Source of the DNA: an uncultured Pelagibacteraceae bacterium
Lineage (GTDB): Bacteria; Pseudomonadota; Alphaproteobacteria; Pelagibacterales; AG-422-B15
Assembly: GCA_902523535.1 (NCBI GenBank)
Contig: CABYZQ010000002.1
Coordinates: 1-64,000, forward strand
Direction of reading: 5' to 3'
DNA: 64,000 nucleotides
The stretch's first letter is position 1. Every line of letters starts with the position of its first letter. Below are positions 1 through 8,201 of this stretch, piece by piece. Under the pieces are notes generated by a model, which was given only the letters and a program-made list of their open reading frames with translations, searched no databases and was not told the DNA's origin. The position numbers and the translations under genes are program-made.

Positions 1-2
1 TA

Positions 3-602
3 TTACTTGTTTTTTCGGTAGTCGGATCAGGGATAATGGCTGAAAACTTATCTCCTACAAATGAAGGTGTTGTATTGCTTGCTAATGCAATAGCAACAGG
101 AGCGATGCTTTACGTGATAATATCAATATTTGGTCCTATATCTGGAGCTCATTTTAATCCAGTTGTTACACTTTATTTTAGATTTAAATCAGATATTAAT
201 AACGTAACGATGATATTATTTATCATTTTTCAACTAGTGGGTGGCACTTCTGGAGTCATTTTAGCAAATTATATTTTTGATGATTTATTTATTGAATTTT
301 CAACTAAAGAAAGAACAGGAATTAATATTCATGTCTCTGAAGTGGTTGCAACAATAGGCTTATTAATTACAATTGTGCTCACACTAAAGGCAAAAAGAGA
401 TCCAGCAATAGCGGTGGCTTTATATATAACTGGGGCTTATTGGTTCACATCTTCAACATCATTTGCCAATCCAGCTGTCACGATCAGTAGATCATTCACC
501 AACACATTTACCGGTATAGATCCACAGCACGTGTTGATGTTTATTTTTATGCAATTAATTGGACTCTTAATTGCATATTTTATTCTTCGATTTTACGATT
601 AA
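3..602 (+). CDS. Aquaporin / MIP family channel (5' end outside window)
   Basis: Integral membrane water or small-solute channel. The frame is open to the left edge and reads LLVFSVVGSGIMAE, the conserved first helix of MIP proteins, so the ATG at 36 is internal and the gene is truncated by the window. The first pore motif is NPV instead of NPA (HFNPVVTL); the second is a normal NPA followed by the filter arginine (ANPAVTISR). Several further hydrophobic helices follow. The GSGIMAE segment is typical of the glycerol/arsenite-type bacterial aquaporins (AqpS-like), but the substrate cannot be read from sequence. It ends directly against the convergent phnM with no spacer and may belong to the phosphonate island only by position. 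Confidence 0.85.
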   Translation, partial: LLVFSVVGSGIMAENLSPTNEGVVLLANAIATGAMLYVIISIFGPISGAHFNPVVTLYFRFKSDINNVTMILFIIFQLVGGTSGVILANYIFDDLFIEFSTKERTGINIHVSEVVATIGLLITIVLTLKAKRDPAIAVALYITGAYWFTSSTSFANPAVTISRSFTNTFTGIDPQHVLMFIFMQLIGLLIAYFILRFYD

Positions 603-1745
603 TTATATCGCTTGTCCAGATACCCATACTTTTTTTACTATTGGTAAATTGTTATAAATACTGAAACTAACTAGGTCCGCCTTCATGCCGCACTGTATAC
701 TACCTCGGTCTAGAAGCTGTGTAGCTATTGCTGGGTTTCTTGAAATAGAGGCAATTGCTTTTGGCATATTACCGGACTCTAAACCCCATTTGACAGCTGA
801 AGAAAGTAGGGATGACGGGATATAGTCAGAGCTAAAAATATCAAGGCAATTTTCGTCTATGAGTTCTTGAGCTGAAATATTTCCAGAATGTGACCCACCT
901 CTCATTAAATTTGGCGAACCCATGATAATTTTCATGTCTTCTTTTTGCGACTCTTTTGCTGCTTCGATTGTTGTTGGAAATTCTGCTATTGAAACTCCTA
1001 GATTTTTTGAACTTAATACATCTTCTATAGTAGTGTCATCATGACTCGCAAGAACACATTGAAATCTCATTTGTGCTTCAGATATTTTCTTTATATGTAT
1101 TTCACTATTTTTTGACTGCAGTGCTTTTAATTTAGAGAAGTGATTTTCCATTTCTTCATCAGATAGTTGATATTTACCTGCTAAATATTCCTTATATTTA
1201 TCTGTATTTCTAAATTGTCTTTGTCCCGGTGTATGGTCCATAATGCTTATCATTTTAATGTTGCTTGATTCATCAAACTCATCAAGTTCATTTGCTAACG
1301 TTTCAGATGCGGTTTCTGCACGCAAGTGAATATAATGGTCAATTTTAAAAAGTTTATTTTTTTTTAAAGTTGAAATTTGGTCAGCTGTTGCTTTAGCATA
1401 TTTTTTATATTCACCTTGAAGGTTCCCTTTTGGTATCGATCCAACTCTAAGTGCATCAAATACCGTGGTTATACCGACGGAAGACAATTCTCTATCATGA
1501 GCTAGCAATGCGTTTATAATTGGCCATTCTACTTTTGGCCTGGGTGTTAAATGTCTTTCGATATTATCTGTATGAAGTTCGATTAAACCAGGAATTAAGA
1601 AATCCTTGTTTAAATCGAAAGCAGAATTTCCTGTATAATTTCCTTTACTTAAATCTTTTATTATACCGTTTGCAATGTAAACATGGCCCATAAAAGATTC
1701 GTCCGGACAAACAATATGGGCATTTTTTATTACAAATTCATTCAT
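603..1745 (-). CDS. phnM: Alpha-D-ribose 1-methylphosphonate 5-triphosphate diphosphatase PhnM
   Basis: Amidohydrolase-superfamily enzyme of the C-P lyase pathway; it removes pyrophosphate from ribose-1-phosphonate 5-triphosphate before C-P cleavage by PhnJ. The 380-residue length is normal for PhnM. The metal-binding signature HTDNIERH lies at residues 58-65, followed by a second histidine motif (LASHDD) in the middle and a C-terminal KADLVSF strand typical of amidohydrolases. It is the only phn lyase-pathway gene separated from the phnG-N run, by the oppositely oriented DUF1045 gene. A 49-bp divergent spacer separates the two starts. Confidence 0.95.
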   Translation of the reverse strand: MNEFVIKNAHIVCPDESFMGHVYIANGIIKDLSKGNYTGNSAFDLNKDFLIPGLIELHTDNIERHLTPRPKVEWPIINALLAHDRELSSVGITTVFDALRVGSIPKGNLQGEYKKYAKATADQISTLKKNKLFKIDHYIHLRAETASETLANELDEFDESSNIKMISIMDHTPGQRQFRNTDKYKEYLAGKYQLSDEEMENHFSKLKALQSKNSEIHIKKISEAQMRFQCVLASHDDTTIEDVLSSKNLGVSIAEFPTTIEAAKESQKEDMKIIMGSPNLMRGGSHSGNISAQELIDENCLDIFSSDYIPSSLLSSAVKWGLESGNMPKAIASISRNPAIATQLLDRGSIQCGMKADLVSFSIYNNLPIVKKVWVSGQAI

Positions 1746-1750
1746 ATTTA

Positions 1751-1800
1751 TTTAACAAGATATTACTAATTTATTAGATTATTGTTAAAGTATTATGACT
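1751..1800. promoter_or_regulatory. Divergent phnM/DUF1045 intergenic region with weak 11-bp phased TTA repeats
   Basis: On the + strand TTTAAC (1751), ATTACT (1762), ATTAGA (1773), GTTAAA (1784) and ATGACT (1795, overlapping the start codon) recur every 11 bp, the periodicity of tandem PhoB half-sites. The individual matches are poor and the region is AT-rich, so this may be chance. It must nonetheless hold the promoters of both genes unless they are read from further upstream. Confidence 0.25.
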
Positions 1801-2511
1801 AATTACAAAAGAGTGGCAATTTACTTTTTGCCTAAAAAAAACTCGAGTTTAGAAAACTTCGGGAAAAACCTTTTAGGTAGAGATATCAATAAAAAGAAAA
1901 AAATATCACTAACAAGACGTCAAAAATATTTTATTAATAGAGGTTTTACATACTTTGATGAACTTAAAGACTATTGTGAACAGCCAGCAAAGTATGGGTT
2001 TCACGCAACATTAAAGGCACCATTTAGACTTAAAAGAAATGTTAAAACAAAAAATTTTTATGATGTTATTGGCCATATAGCAGCACAACATAGTAGATTT
2101 AAGATAAAAGGTTTAAAAATTGTTTATAGTAAAAAATTTACTTTAATAACGAGCAGAAAACCAAACAAATTATTAATAAACCTTGAGAATGATCTTGTTA
2201 AACATCTAGATACTTTTAGGGCAGAGCTAAATAAAACAGACATAAAAAAAAGGATCCCTGATTCTTTAACTATTAAGCAAAACAAATATTTAAAAGAGTG
2301 GGGGTATCCATTCGTCTTTGATCAATTTAAATTTCATATGACGCTAATGAACCAAAATAACAATAAATTATCTAACAAACAAAAATTAGAACTAGAAAAA
2401 TTAATTTACAAAACATCAAATAATGTAATTGAATTTAATGAAATTAGTTTACTTGGTGAAAATAAAAATGGCTATTTTGAGGAAATAAAAAGGTTTAAAT
2501 TAAACTTTTAA
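1795..2511 (+). CDS. DUF1045 phosphonate-associated 2H phosphoesterase-like protein
   Basis: A 238-residue protein of the DUF1045 family (annotated elsewhere as putative phosphonate metabolism protein), which is found almost only in phn operons. Two H-x-T motifs, HAT in YGFHATLKAPF (about residue 67) and HMT in FHMTLMNQ (about residue 182), are the paired catalytic motifs of the 2H phosphoesterase superfamily (2'-5' RNA ligase, cyclic phosphodiesterases). No phnP is visible in the window, so this protein could open the ribosyl 1,2-cyclic phosphate released by PhnJ; that role is inference. Its 3' end overlaps the convergent phnN by 17 bp, and it diverges from phnM. Confidence 0.85.
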   Translation: MTNYKRVAIYFLPKKNSSLENFGKNLLGRDINKKKKISLTRRQKYFINRGFTYFDELKDYCEQPAKYGFHATLKAPFRLKRNVKTKNFYDVIGHIAAQHSRFKIKGLKIVYSKKFTLITSRKPNKLLINLENDLVKHLDTFRAELNKTDIKKRIPDSLTIKQNKYLKEWGYPFVFDQFKFHMTLMNQNNNKLSNKQKLELEKLIYKTSNNVIEFNEISLLGENKNGYFEEIKRFKLNF

Positions 2512-3046
2512 TTAATGCAGTTAAATTCATAATACCTTGATCAATACTGCTATTATTTTCTAAATATTTTGTACTTGTTGGTAAATTATAATTTCCTCTT
2601 TTTATTCGAGAGTTGATTTCGAATTCGTTCTCTCTTTTTCTATCAATAATTCGTTGACTCAATAAATTACTAGTAGCATTTATGTGTATAACGATAGAAG
2701 AGGATATATCATATAATATATTATTTATATATTCTCTAGATCCAGCAAATATTATGTTTTTACCATTTTTAAGATCATCAATTGCATCTTTGTGAATACC
2801 ATAATTGCAATTATTTGCATTCCATGTTGTACAAAATAAATTTTCACCCTTCATTTGTGTAAATATCTTTTCATCAATGGGGTTGTGGTCTTCATTAATA
2901 TCTATTTTAGTTCTAGTGATGTATCTTTTGATCGCCTTTAGATTATCGATATTTTTACAGGCTCCATTTATAAGGGTGTTTTTACCAGATCCTGATGGAC
3001 CTAAGACGATAAAAGCCTTGCCGTTTTTTTTAATGCTTTGTTTCAA
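2495..3046 (-). CDS. phnN: Ribose 1,5-bisphosphate phosphokinase PhnN
   Basis: Converts ribose 1,5-bisphosphate to PRPP, returning the C-P lyase sugar carrier to central metabolism. Guanylate-kinase-like P-loop GPSGSGKN at residues 16-23 and the YITR segment near residue 42 match the PhnN family; the length (183 aa) is normal. Its start lies 17 bp inside the end of phnL, so it is the distal, translationally coupled gene of the phnG-N operon, and its end overlaps the convergent DUF1045 gene. Its integrity is relevant to the disrupted phnL immediately upstream: no frameshift is seen here. Confidence 0.93.
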   Translation of the reverse strand: MKQSIKKNGKAFIVLGPSGSGKNTLINGACKNIDNLKAIKRYITRTKIDINEDHNPIDEKIFTQMKGENLFCTTWNANNCNYGIHKDAIDDLKNGKNIIFAGSREYINNILYDISSSIVIHINATSNLLSQRIIDRKRENEFEINSRIKRGNYNLPTSTKYLENNSSIDQGIMNLTALIKSLI

Positions 3047-3706
3047 TGTTTAGATCAATCTCTCTTACATTTAGCTTTTTTCGCGAATATTCATCATGAA
3101 AGATTCCAATAATTGATACTCCTCTATTAGATTTCGCTTTAATTAAATTGATAATTATATCACGATTTTTACTGTCAAGACTTGCAGTTGGCTCATCAAG
3201 TAACAAGTAAGGAAGGTCTTTTATGAAACCTCTTGCGATATTAATTCTCTGTTGCTCGCCCCCAGAAAAAGTTAGCGGAGATAAGTGCCACAAATTCTTT
3301 TCAATATTTAAGTCCTTTAAAAGTTTTATCGATTTTTTATAAGCATTATTTTTATTATCACCTGAATTTAATAATGGTTCCATTATTACATCTAAAGCAG
3401 AAATACGGGGTATCACTTTTAAAAATTGGCTCACATACCCAATTGAAGTTTTTCTAAGTTTAAGTATTTCCTGAGCTGATAGAGTGGCAATATTTTTATT
3501 ATTTATAATTATAGCACCCTTATCAATTATATAACTTCCATAAATCATCTTTAAAATACTTGATTTACCTATGCCTGATGGTCCTTTAAGGGCTACAATT
3601 TCACCTGGATTAACCTCAAAATTTAAATTTTTTAAAAACTGTTATCTTCGCGTTATTTTGGTTAAATAAAGTAAACGATTTATTAACTTTTTTTTACCTC
3701 AATCAT
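3030..3706 (-). pseudogene. phnL: phnL, C-P lyase ABC-type ATPase, interrupted by two single-base shifts
   Basis: The second ABC-type subunit of the C-P lyase machinery. An ATG at 3706, one base after the phnK stop, begins MIEVKK and then hits a stop (TAA, 3685-3683). Removing one A from the A8 run at 3688-3695 reads VNKSFTLFNQNNAKITVFK; removing a second A from the A6 run at 3628-3633 joins KNLNFEVNPG and the Walker A GPSGIGKSS. The rest is intact: ISALDVIMEPLL, WHLSPLTFSGGEQQRINIARGF and LLLDEPTASLD. Restored length would be about 224 aa, close to the usual 226. As written, the longest open piece starts at an internal ATG (3548) and lacks Walker A. This may be true decay, transcriptional slippage or homopolymer sequencing error. 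Confidence 0.85.
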
Positions 3707-3707
3707 A

Positions 3708-4478
3708 TTAAACGTGTAACACCGAACTTACTAATAGCTGTGTATATTCTTGCTGAGGATCTTCAAGTACCTGATCGCTTAAACCAGACTCGATTACAGT
3801 ACCGTTTTTCATGACAATCATTTTATCTGCAAGTAATCTGATAACGGCTAAATCATGTGATACAATAATTACTGTAAGGTTCAATTCATTAACAAGTGAT
3901 CTTATCAAATCAAGAACACGAGCTTGAACTGACACATCTAGCCCACCAGTTGGTTCATCCATAAAAATAACATTTGGGCTTGTTATTAGATTTTTTGCTA
4001 TTTGAAGTCTTTGAAGCATTCCACCTGAGAAAGTAATGGGTAGATCATCAATTCTACTTTTGTCTATTTCAACTTTATTCATCCATTTTGTTGCTAAGCT
4101 TCTTATATTTCCATAATGTCTATAGCCAACAGACATTAATTTTTCGCCTATATTACCACCTGCTGATACATTTAATCTTAATCCGTCACGTGGGTTTTGA
4201 TGAACAAAAGCTAAATCTGTTCTAATAAATTTTCTTTTCTCTGACTCTGATATATTTAAAAAGTCGGTTTCTTTGTTGTTAATATTGAAAATTATTTTTC
4301 CTCTATCAGGCTCAAGATTGCCGGATAAGCAGTTAATTAAGGTTGTTTTACCGGAACCAGACTCACCGACAATGCCCAATACTTCACCTGGATATAATGA
4401 CATTGAAATATTTTTACATCCAACAATGTTATCATAAGATTTGCTTAAATTTGTAACTTTTAAAAGAGGGATTATCAT
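3708..4478 (-). CDS. phnK: Phosphonate C-P lyase system ATP-binding protein PhnK
   Basis: ABC-type ATPase that docks on the PhnGHIJ core near PhnJ. Walker A GESGSGKTT is at residues 38-46, the Q-loop region reads FVHQNPRDGLRLNVSAGGNIGEKLM (a PhnK-specific stretch), the signature is SGGMLQRLQIA, and Walker B is VIFMDEPTGGLDVSVQARVLDL. Length 256 aa is normal. Its ATG overlaps the phnJ stop by 4 bp (ATGA), so the two are translationally coupled; phnL began 1 bp after its stop. No unusual features. Confidence 0.96.
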   Translation of the reverse strand: MIIPLLKVTNLSKSYDNIVGCKNISMSLYPGEVLGIVGESGSGKTTLINCLSGNLEPDRGKIIFNINNKETDFLNISESEKRKFIRTDLAFVHQNPRDGLRLNVSAGGNIGEKLMSVGYRHYGNIRSLATKWMNKVEIDKSRIDDLPITFSGGMLQRLQIAKNLITSPNVIFMDEPTGGLDVSVQARVLDLIRSLVNELNLTVIIVSHDLAVIRLLADKMIVMKNGTVIESGLSDQVLEDPQQEYTQLLVSSVLHV

Positions 4479-5365
4479 TTATTTTTTCTTTTATTACAAA
4501 AATCTGTATCTGAGCAAATAAAAGATTTATTTCCCGCATCATCAACAATAATCTCATCTAAATATGTATTCTTTGATCCACAAATATCACATGCGTGTTC
4601 AGCTTTAAATGGGTCAAATGGGTAGTCTTCAAAATCGAGACTTTTAACTTTTGTATATGGTGGAATAGCATAAATTCTTTGTTCTCTTCCAGCACCAAAT
4701 AGCTGTATCGCTGGTGAGTTATTCATTTTAGGATTATCAAATTTTGGTATTGGGGATGGATCCATTATATAACGATCATTAGTTTTTACTGGATAAGCGT
4801 AAGCAGTTTCTATATGCCCATTTTTTGATATATCTTCATAGAGCTTTACGTGCATTGCGCCATATTCGGAAAGAGAGTGCATTTTTATTGTTTCAGATAC
4901 TTTAGGTTCTAGAAAGGCCAAGGGTTCAGGGATGGGTACCTGATAAACAAATATTTGTTTCTTTTTTAATGGTGTTTCAGGAATTCTATGTCTAGTTTGT
5001 ATCAATGTTGCTTTTTCAGTAATTTCAGTAGTTTTAATATTTGAAGTTTTTTTGAAAAAATTTCTTATTGATACAGCGTTGGTAGTATCGTCAGCTCCCT
5101 GATCTATTATTTTTAAAGTGTCTCTTTTTGTTAAGCAGCTCGCAGTAACTTGGACTCCACCTGTTCCCCATCCATAGGGCATAGGCATTTCTCTAGAGGC
5201 AAAAGGAACCTGATAACCTGGAATACATAAAGCTTTTATTATTGCACGTCTTATCATTTTTTTTGTATTCTCATCTAAATACGCAAAATTATATTCTTGA
5301 TCAAAAGGTAGACTTTTGTCTACTTTGAAATCTTTAATCTTAATTACGTTATTTGTTTTTCTCAT
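4475..5365 (-). CDS. phnJ: Alpha-D-ribose 1-methylphosphonate 5-phosphate C-P lyase PhnJ
   Basis: Radical-SAM enzyme that breaks the carbon-phosphorus bond. Cysteines 259, 262, 284 and 290 (HACDICG ... FICSDTDFC) keep the exact spacing of the three Fe-S ligands and the thiyl cysteine of the E. coli enzyme, and Gly50 in LCIPGYQVPF corresponds to its glycyl-radical Gly32; both sets are offset by the same 18-residue N-terminal extension. Highly conserved blocks REMPMPYGWGTGG, DQGADDTTNAVSIRNFF and DPSPIPKFDNPKM are present, so the enzyme looks fully functional. It overlaps phnI by 17 bp and phnK by 4 bp. Confidence 0.98.
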   Translation of the reverse strand: MRKTNNVIKIKDFKVDKSLPFDQEYNFAYLDENTKKMIRRAIIKALCIPGYQVPFASREMPMPYGWGTGGVQVTASCLTKRDTLKIIDQGADDTTNAVSIRNFFKKTSNIKTTEITEKATLIQTRHRIPETPLKKKQIFVYQVPIPEPLAFLEPKVSETIKMHSLSEYGAMHVKLYEDISKNGHIETAYAYPVKTNDRYIMDPSPIPKFDNPKMNNSPAIQLFGAGREQRIYAIPPYTKVKSLDFEDYPFDPFKAEHACDICGSKNTYLDEIIVDDAGNKSFICSDTDFCNKRKNK

Positions 5366-6419
5366 ACTCTTTACGAATTCTTCTAACTAATTCCAGCTCT
5401 GATTGAAAATCAACATAATGGGGTAACTTTAAATGTTCCAAAAACCCAGTTGCCTGTATATTATCACAATGTGACAATACAAATTCCTCATCCTGAGCAG
5501 GAGCTCCGACAAACTCTTCACCAATTTCTTTCCACCTTAATGCCCTATCGACTAGGGCCATTGATACTGCCTTTCTTTCTAATTGACCAAATGTCAATCC
5601 ATATCCTCGTGTAAATTGTGCGGGTGTTTTTTTGCTTCCTTGAAATTGATTTACACTCTCGCACTCAGTAACAATTATTTCTGCAATATCGATCTCAATG
5701 TCCAATTCTGGAATGTTGTACTTTACTTTTACATAACCAATTCTTAATTCACCTACAAAAGCATGATTTCTAGCGTAGCCTCTTTGAGTTGAATAAGCTA
5801 AAGCAAGAAGAAATCCTTCATCGGCCCTAGAAAGTGATTGTAACCTCTCACTTCTATTAGCTGGAAACTCAAGTGGATTTCTTGTGATGTCTTTTGGCTG
5901 ATAATTATTATTTTTTTCTTTTTGAATAAGGCCTTCTTTATTTAAAAATCTCAATACGTGAGGTATTTTTTCCTTTAATACTTTTCGTTTTTCTGCCTTA
6001 GGTATATTGCCTTCAGCCAGTAAACTAAAGTCTAAAAGTCTATGTGTATAATCAAATGTAGGCCCTAATTTTTGTTTTCCAGGAATATCTTTATAAGTTG
6101 CTGAGATTCTTCTCATGCATACCATATCTTCTGTTTTAATAGGGGGGGATGTTCCAAATCTTGGTAGAGTTGTACGATAGGCCCTGATTAAGAAGATGGC
6201 TTCAATAAGGTCACCTCTTGATTGTTTTATGGCGAGAGCTGCTAGATCAGTATCATATAATGATCCTTCTGACATGACCCTTTCAACAGACAATGTCAAC
6301 TGTTCTTTAATTTGATCAATTTCGAGGTTGGGAACATTAACATCACCTCTCCTTATTTCTGAAAGCCAATTATGAGCATTTTCAATTGCTTTTTCACCAC
6401 CTTTAACAGCTACATACAT
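5349..6419 (-). CDS. phnI: C-P lyase core subunit PhnI
   Basis: Core subunit that, with PhnG, H and L, is thought to displace adenine from ATP by the phosphonate to give ribose 1-phosphonate 5-triphosphate. The MYVAVKGGEKAIENAH start, the LYDTDLAALAIKQSRGDLIEAIFLIRAYRTTLPR block and the C-terminal HCDNIQATGFLEHLKLPHYVDFQSEL are characteristic. Length 356 aa is normal. It starts 5 bp after the phnH stop and overlaps phnJ by 17 bp, in the usual phnG-H-I-J order. Confidence 0.97.
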   Translation of the reverse strand: MYVAVKGGEKAIENAHNWLSEIRRGDVNVPNLEIDQIKEQLTLSVERVMSEGSLYDTDLAALAIKQSRGDLIEAIFLIRAYRTTLPRFGTSPPIKTEDMVCMRRISATYKDIPGKQKLGPTFDYTHRLLDFSLLAEGNIPKAEKRKVLKEKIPHVLRFLNKEGLIQKEKNNNYQPKDITRNPLEFPANRSERLQSLSRADEGFLLALAYSTQRGYARNHAFVGELRIGYVKVKYNIPELDIEIDIAEIIVTECESVNQFQGSKKTPAQFTRGYGLTFGQLERKAVSMALVDRALRWKEIGEEFVGAPAQDEEFVLSHCDNIQATGFLEHLKLPHYVDFQSELELVRRIRKEYEKNK

Positions 6420-6424
6420 AGAAA

Positions 6425-6991
6425 CTATCCTTTCTTTTTAATTTTTATTGATCTTGGAATGCAAAAAAAATTGCTTTTATTGGTAAAATAGAAATCTATA
6501 CCAAGGGGGAAGGAGTTATTTACATCACTTATTTTATTCGCATGTGGTAAGTAGATATCTTTGCTGCCTTTGATACCGGGCCCCGAAACACTTACATTGT
6601 CTGATTTAAATGTTGTCTCAATTATTAATGTACATGATCTATCCGGAAACTCGTCTGATCCTCTAGAAAATTCTGTAAGGGGCAACATGTCATTGAAAGT
6701 ACCAATTGCAAAATTTGCAAATTTTTTATCTACTATTTTAGAGTTTGTATGAAAGGCTACCCAATCTCTTAAGGATTTAGTATCTAATGATTTTCCAATA
6801 TAAATGGTGCTGGTGTGATCGCACATAGTGGACAAAATAGAAGCTGAAGATGTAGATATTTGTTTAGGTTTATTTATCTCTAAAAACTTTTCAATTGATC
6901 CAGGATAAGAAGTTGCAAATAATATAGCTCTGAATGCATCGGCTTTTATAATAGACTCATTTTCATTTGTATTAATCATTTCAAGTTTCAC
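6425..6991 (-). CDS. phnH: C-P lyase core subunit PhnH
   Basis: Structural subunit of the PhnGHIJ core, PLP-transferase-like fold without a PLP lysine. The FRAILFATSYPGSIEKF segment near residue 20 corresponds to the FRALLDAMARPG region of the family, and DRSCTLIIE, VSGPGIKG and the C-terminal FPLGIDFYFTN / GIPRSIKI-like end (here CIPRSIKI) match PhnH. At 188 aa it is normal length but diverged. Start overlaps phnG by 11 bp. Confidence 0.93.
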   Translation of the reverse strand: MKLEMINTNENESIIKADAFRAILFATSYPGSIEKFLEINKPKQISTSSASILSTMCDHTSTIYIGKSLDTKSLRDWVAFHTNSKIVDKKFANFAIGTFNDMLPLTEFSRGSDEFPDRSCTLIIETTFKSDNVSVSGPGIKGSKDIYLPHANKISDVNNSFPLGIDFYFTNKSNFFCIPRSIKIKKKG

Positions 6992-7412
6992 CTCGCACCA
7001 AAGTAAAGAAATCTACAGCTGTTGACTCTGATTTTGACATTACATCTTTTTTTAAATTTTTATCGCCTACAACTAGAGGACGTATTATATTTTTAATTAA
7101 AAAATCTCTTTTATTTGTTTGCATTAAAGCATCGCATATAGCAACAATTTCAGCCTTATGTTTATTTCTTCCTTGCACGTATCCGTGACCAATTTTTCCT
7201 TGTGAGGTTTTCAATTGACAACGGGTAATAGTAACTTCACCAAAATTGAAATTATTTCCTGTTACTCCAATTTTTCCTTGACACATTATACTGCCTATTT
7301 CCGGTTTTCTAAGCCATGTGAAATTTACCTCAATACCAAATTTTTCCCAAAGAGAAGTTAGGTGGGCATCATTGCATGTAGCCAATGTACTAAGCCAAAA
7401 TTTTCTTTCCAT
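6981..7412 (-). CDS. phnG: C-P lyase core subunit PhnG
   Basis: First gene of the minus-strand C-P lyase operon. The 143-aa protein begins MERKFWLSTLA (family: R..W...LA.) and carries the typical GEVTITRCQLKT and GKIGHGYVQGRNKHKAEIVAICDAL blocks. It forms the hetero-octameric PhnG2H2I2J2 core with PhnI. The start at 7412 faces phnF across an 87-bp divergent control region. Confidence 0.93.
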   Translation of the reverse strand: MERKFWLSTLATCNDAHLTSLWEKFGIEVNFTWLRKPEIGSIMCQGKIGVTGNNFNFGEVTITRCQLKTSQGKIGHGYVQGRNKHKAEIVAICDALMQTNKRDFLIKNIIRPLVVGDKNLKKDVMSKSESTAVDFFTLVRGET

Positions 7413-7419
7413 ATTAATC

Positions 7420-7445
7420 TATACAACTATACAAGTATACTATAT
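7420..7445. promoter_or_regulatory. Candidate PhnF operator between phnG and phnF
   Basis: The segment holds a perfect interrupted palindrome TATACAAGTATA (7428-7439) and an extra TATAC (7420-7424) that can pair with the same GTATA half. GntR/HutC-family repressors bind short palindromes of this GT-N-AC type, and the site sits just upstream of phnG in the divergent region with its regulator. This would permit autoregulation and control of the lyase operon. Binding is inferred only from position and symmetry. Confidence 0.5.
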
Positions 7446-7450
7446 TGATT

Positions 7451-7491
7451 ATGACGATTCGTTTCAATTTATTTATTAAAATTATGTTACA
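7451..7491. promoter_or_regulatory. Possible degenerate Pho-box half-sites upstream of phnG
   Basis: On the + strand ATGACG (7451), GTTTCA (7461), ATTAAA (7475) and GTTACA (7486) resemble the RTTRCA repeats seen upstream of phnC and of the MFS gene, with 10-, 14- and 11-bp steps. On the minus strand they read TGTAAC ... TGAAAC ... CGTCAT toward phnG. The match is weaker than at the other two sites and the spacing is broken once, so this is tentative. Confidence 0.3.
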
Positions 7492-7499
7492 ATAACTAA

Positions 7500-8201
7500 A
7501 TGTTTGCCTGGGAAGAAATAAGGGACTCAATAAAAAAAGATATTATTGATCGTAAGCTTCGATTAGGGGAAAAAATCTATTCTGAAAACTATTATGCTAA
7601 GCTTTTTAAGGTGAATAGGCATACAGTTAGACGTGGAATCGAGGCCCTTAAAAAAGAAAATATCATTTATTCGAGAAGAGGTTTAGGATATTTTCTTAAC
7701 TCTAAGAAAATAAATTATAAAATCGGAAAAACAGTAAGGGCATCACAGAATTTAAATCAAGAGACTACTGATATTGCTGTAGATATTATTTCTATAGATA
7801 AGAGAAAAGGGTACAGCAATGAAATAAGAGAATTTAATTTAAAAAAAAATGATTCAGTTTTCTATATTTATACAATCTCTAAAGCTAATGGTATTCCACT
7901 TATTTTAACAGAAAGATTAGTCCCAGAAAAAAGATTTAAAAATTTTGATTTATTTTTTCGTAAAACTGTCTCTATGACATTGTCCTTTAATAAATATGGA
8001 TTAAAAAAAATATATAGAAAAAAAACAACAGTATCAGCAGAGAGTGCGAATAATGTACAATCCAAATATTTAAAAATAAATGTCGGAGACCCGTTAATAC
8101 ATACAAAAGCAATAAATACAGATATTAATAACAAACCAATTGAGATAAGTGATAGTTATTTTGTTGGAAGTAAAATTCAATTAGAAGTAAGCAAATTATA
8201 A
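7500..8201 (+). CDS. phnF: GntR/HutC-family regulator PhnF
   Basis: Transcriptional regulator of phosphonate genes. Residues 1-70 form a winged helix-turn-helix (IRDSIKKDIIDRKLRLGEKIYSE, then FKVNRHTVRRGIEALKKENIIYSRRGLGYFL); residues about 85-233 match the UTRA effector-binding domain, including the final PLIHTKAINTDINNKPIEISDSYF strand pattern. It is divergent from phnG, the standard place for phnF, and overlaps the convergent MFS gene by 6 bp. The ligand is unknown. The assignment rests on family and context. Confidence 0.88.
   Translation: MFAWEEIRDSIKKDIIDRKLRLGEKIYSENYYAKLFKVNRHTVRRGIEALKKENIIYSRRGLGYFLNSKKINYKIGKTVRASQNLNQETTDIAVDIISIDKRKGYSNEIREFNLKKNDSVFYIYTISKANGIPLILTERLVPEKRFKNFDLFFRKTVSMTLSFNKYGLKKIYRKKTTVSAESANNVQSKYLKINVGDPLIHTKAINTDINNKPIEISDSYFVGSKIQLEVSKL

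Noticed and set aside
3030-3548. Internal ATG at 3548 as the true start of a short PhnL
   Set aside because: It would exclude Walker A, and the upstream sequence clearly encodes the conserved PhnL N-terminus in three frame segments.
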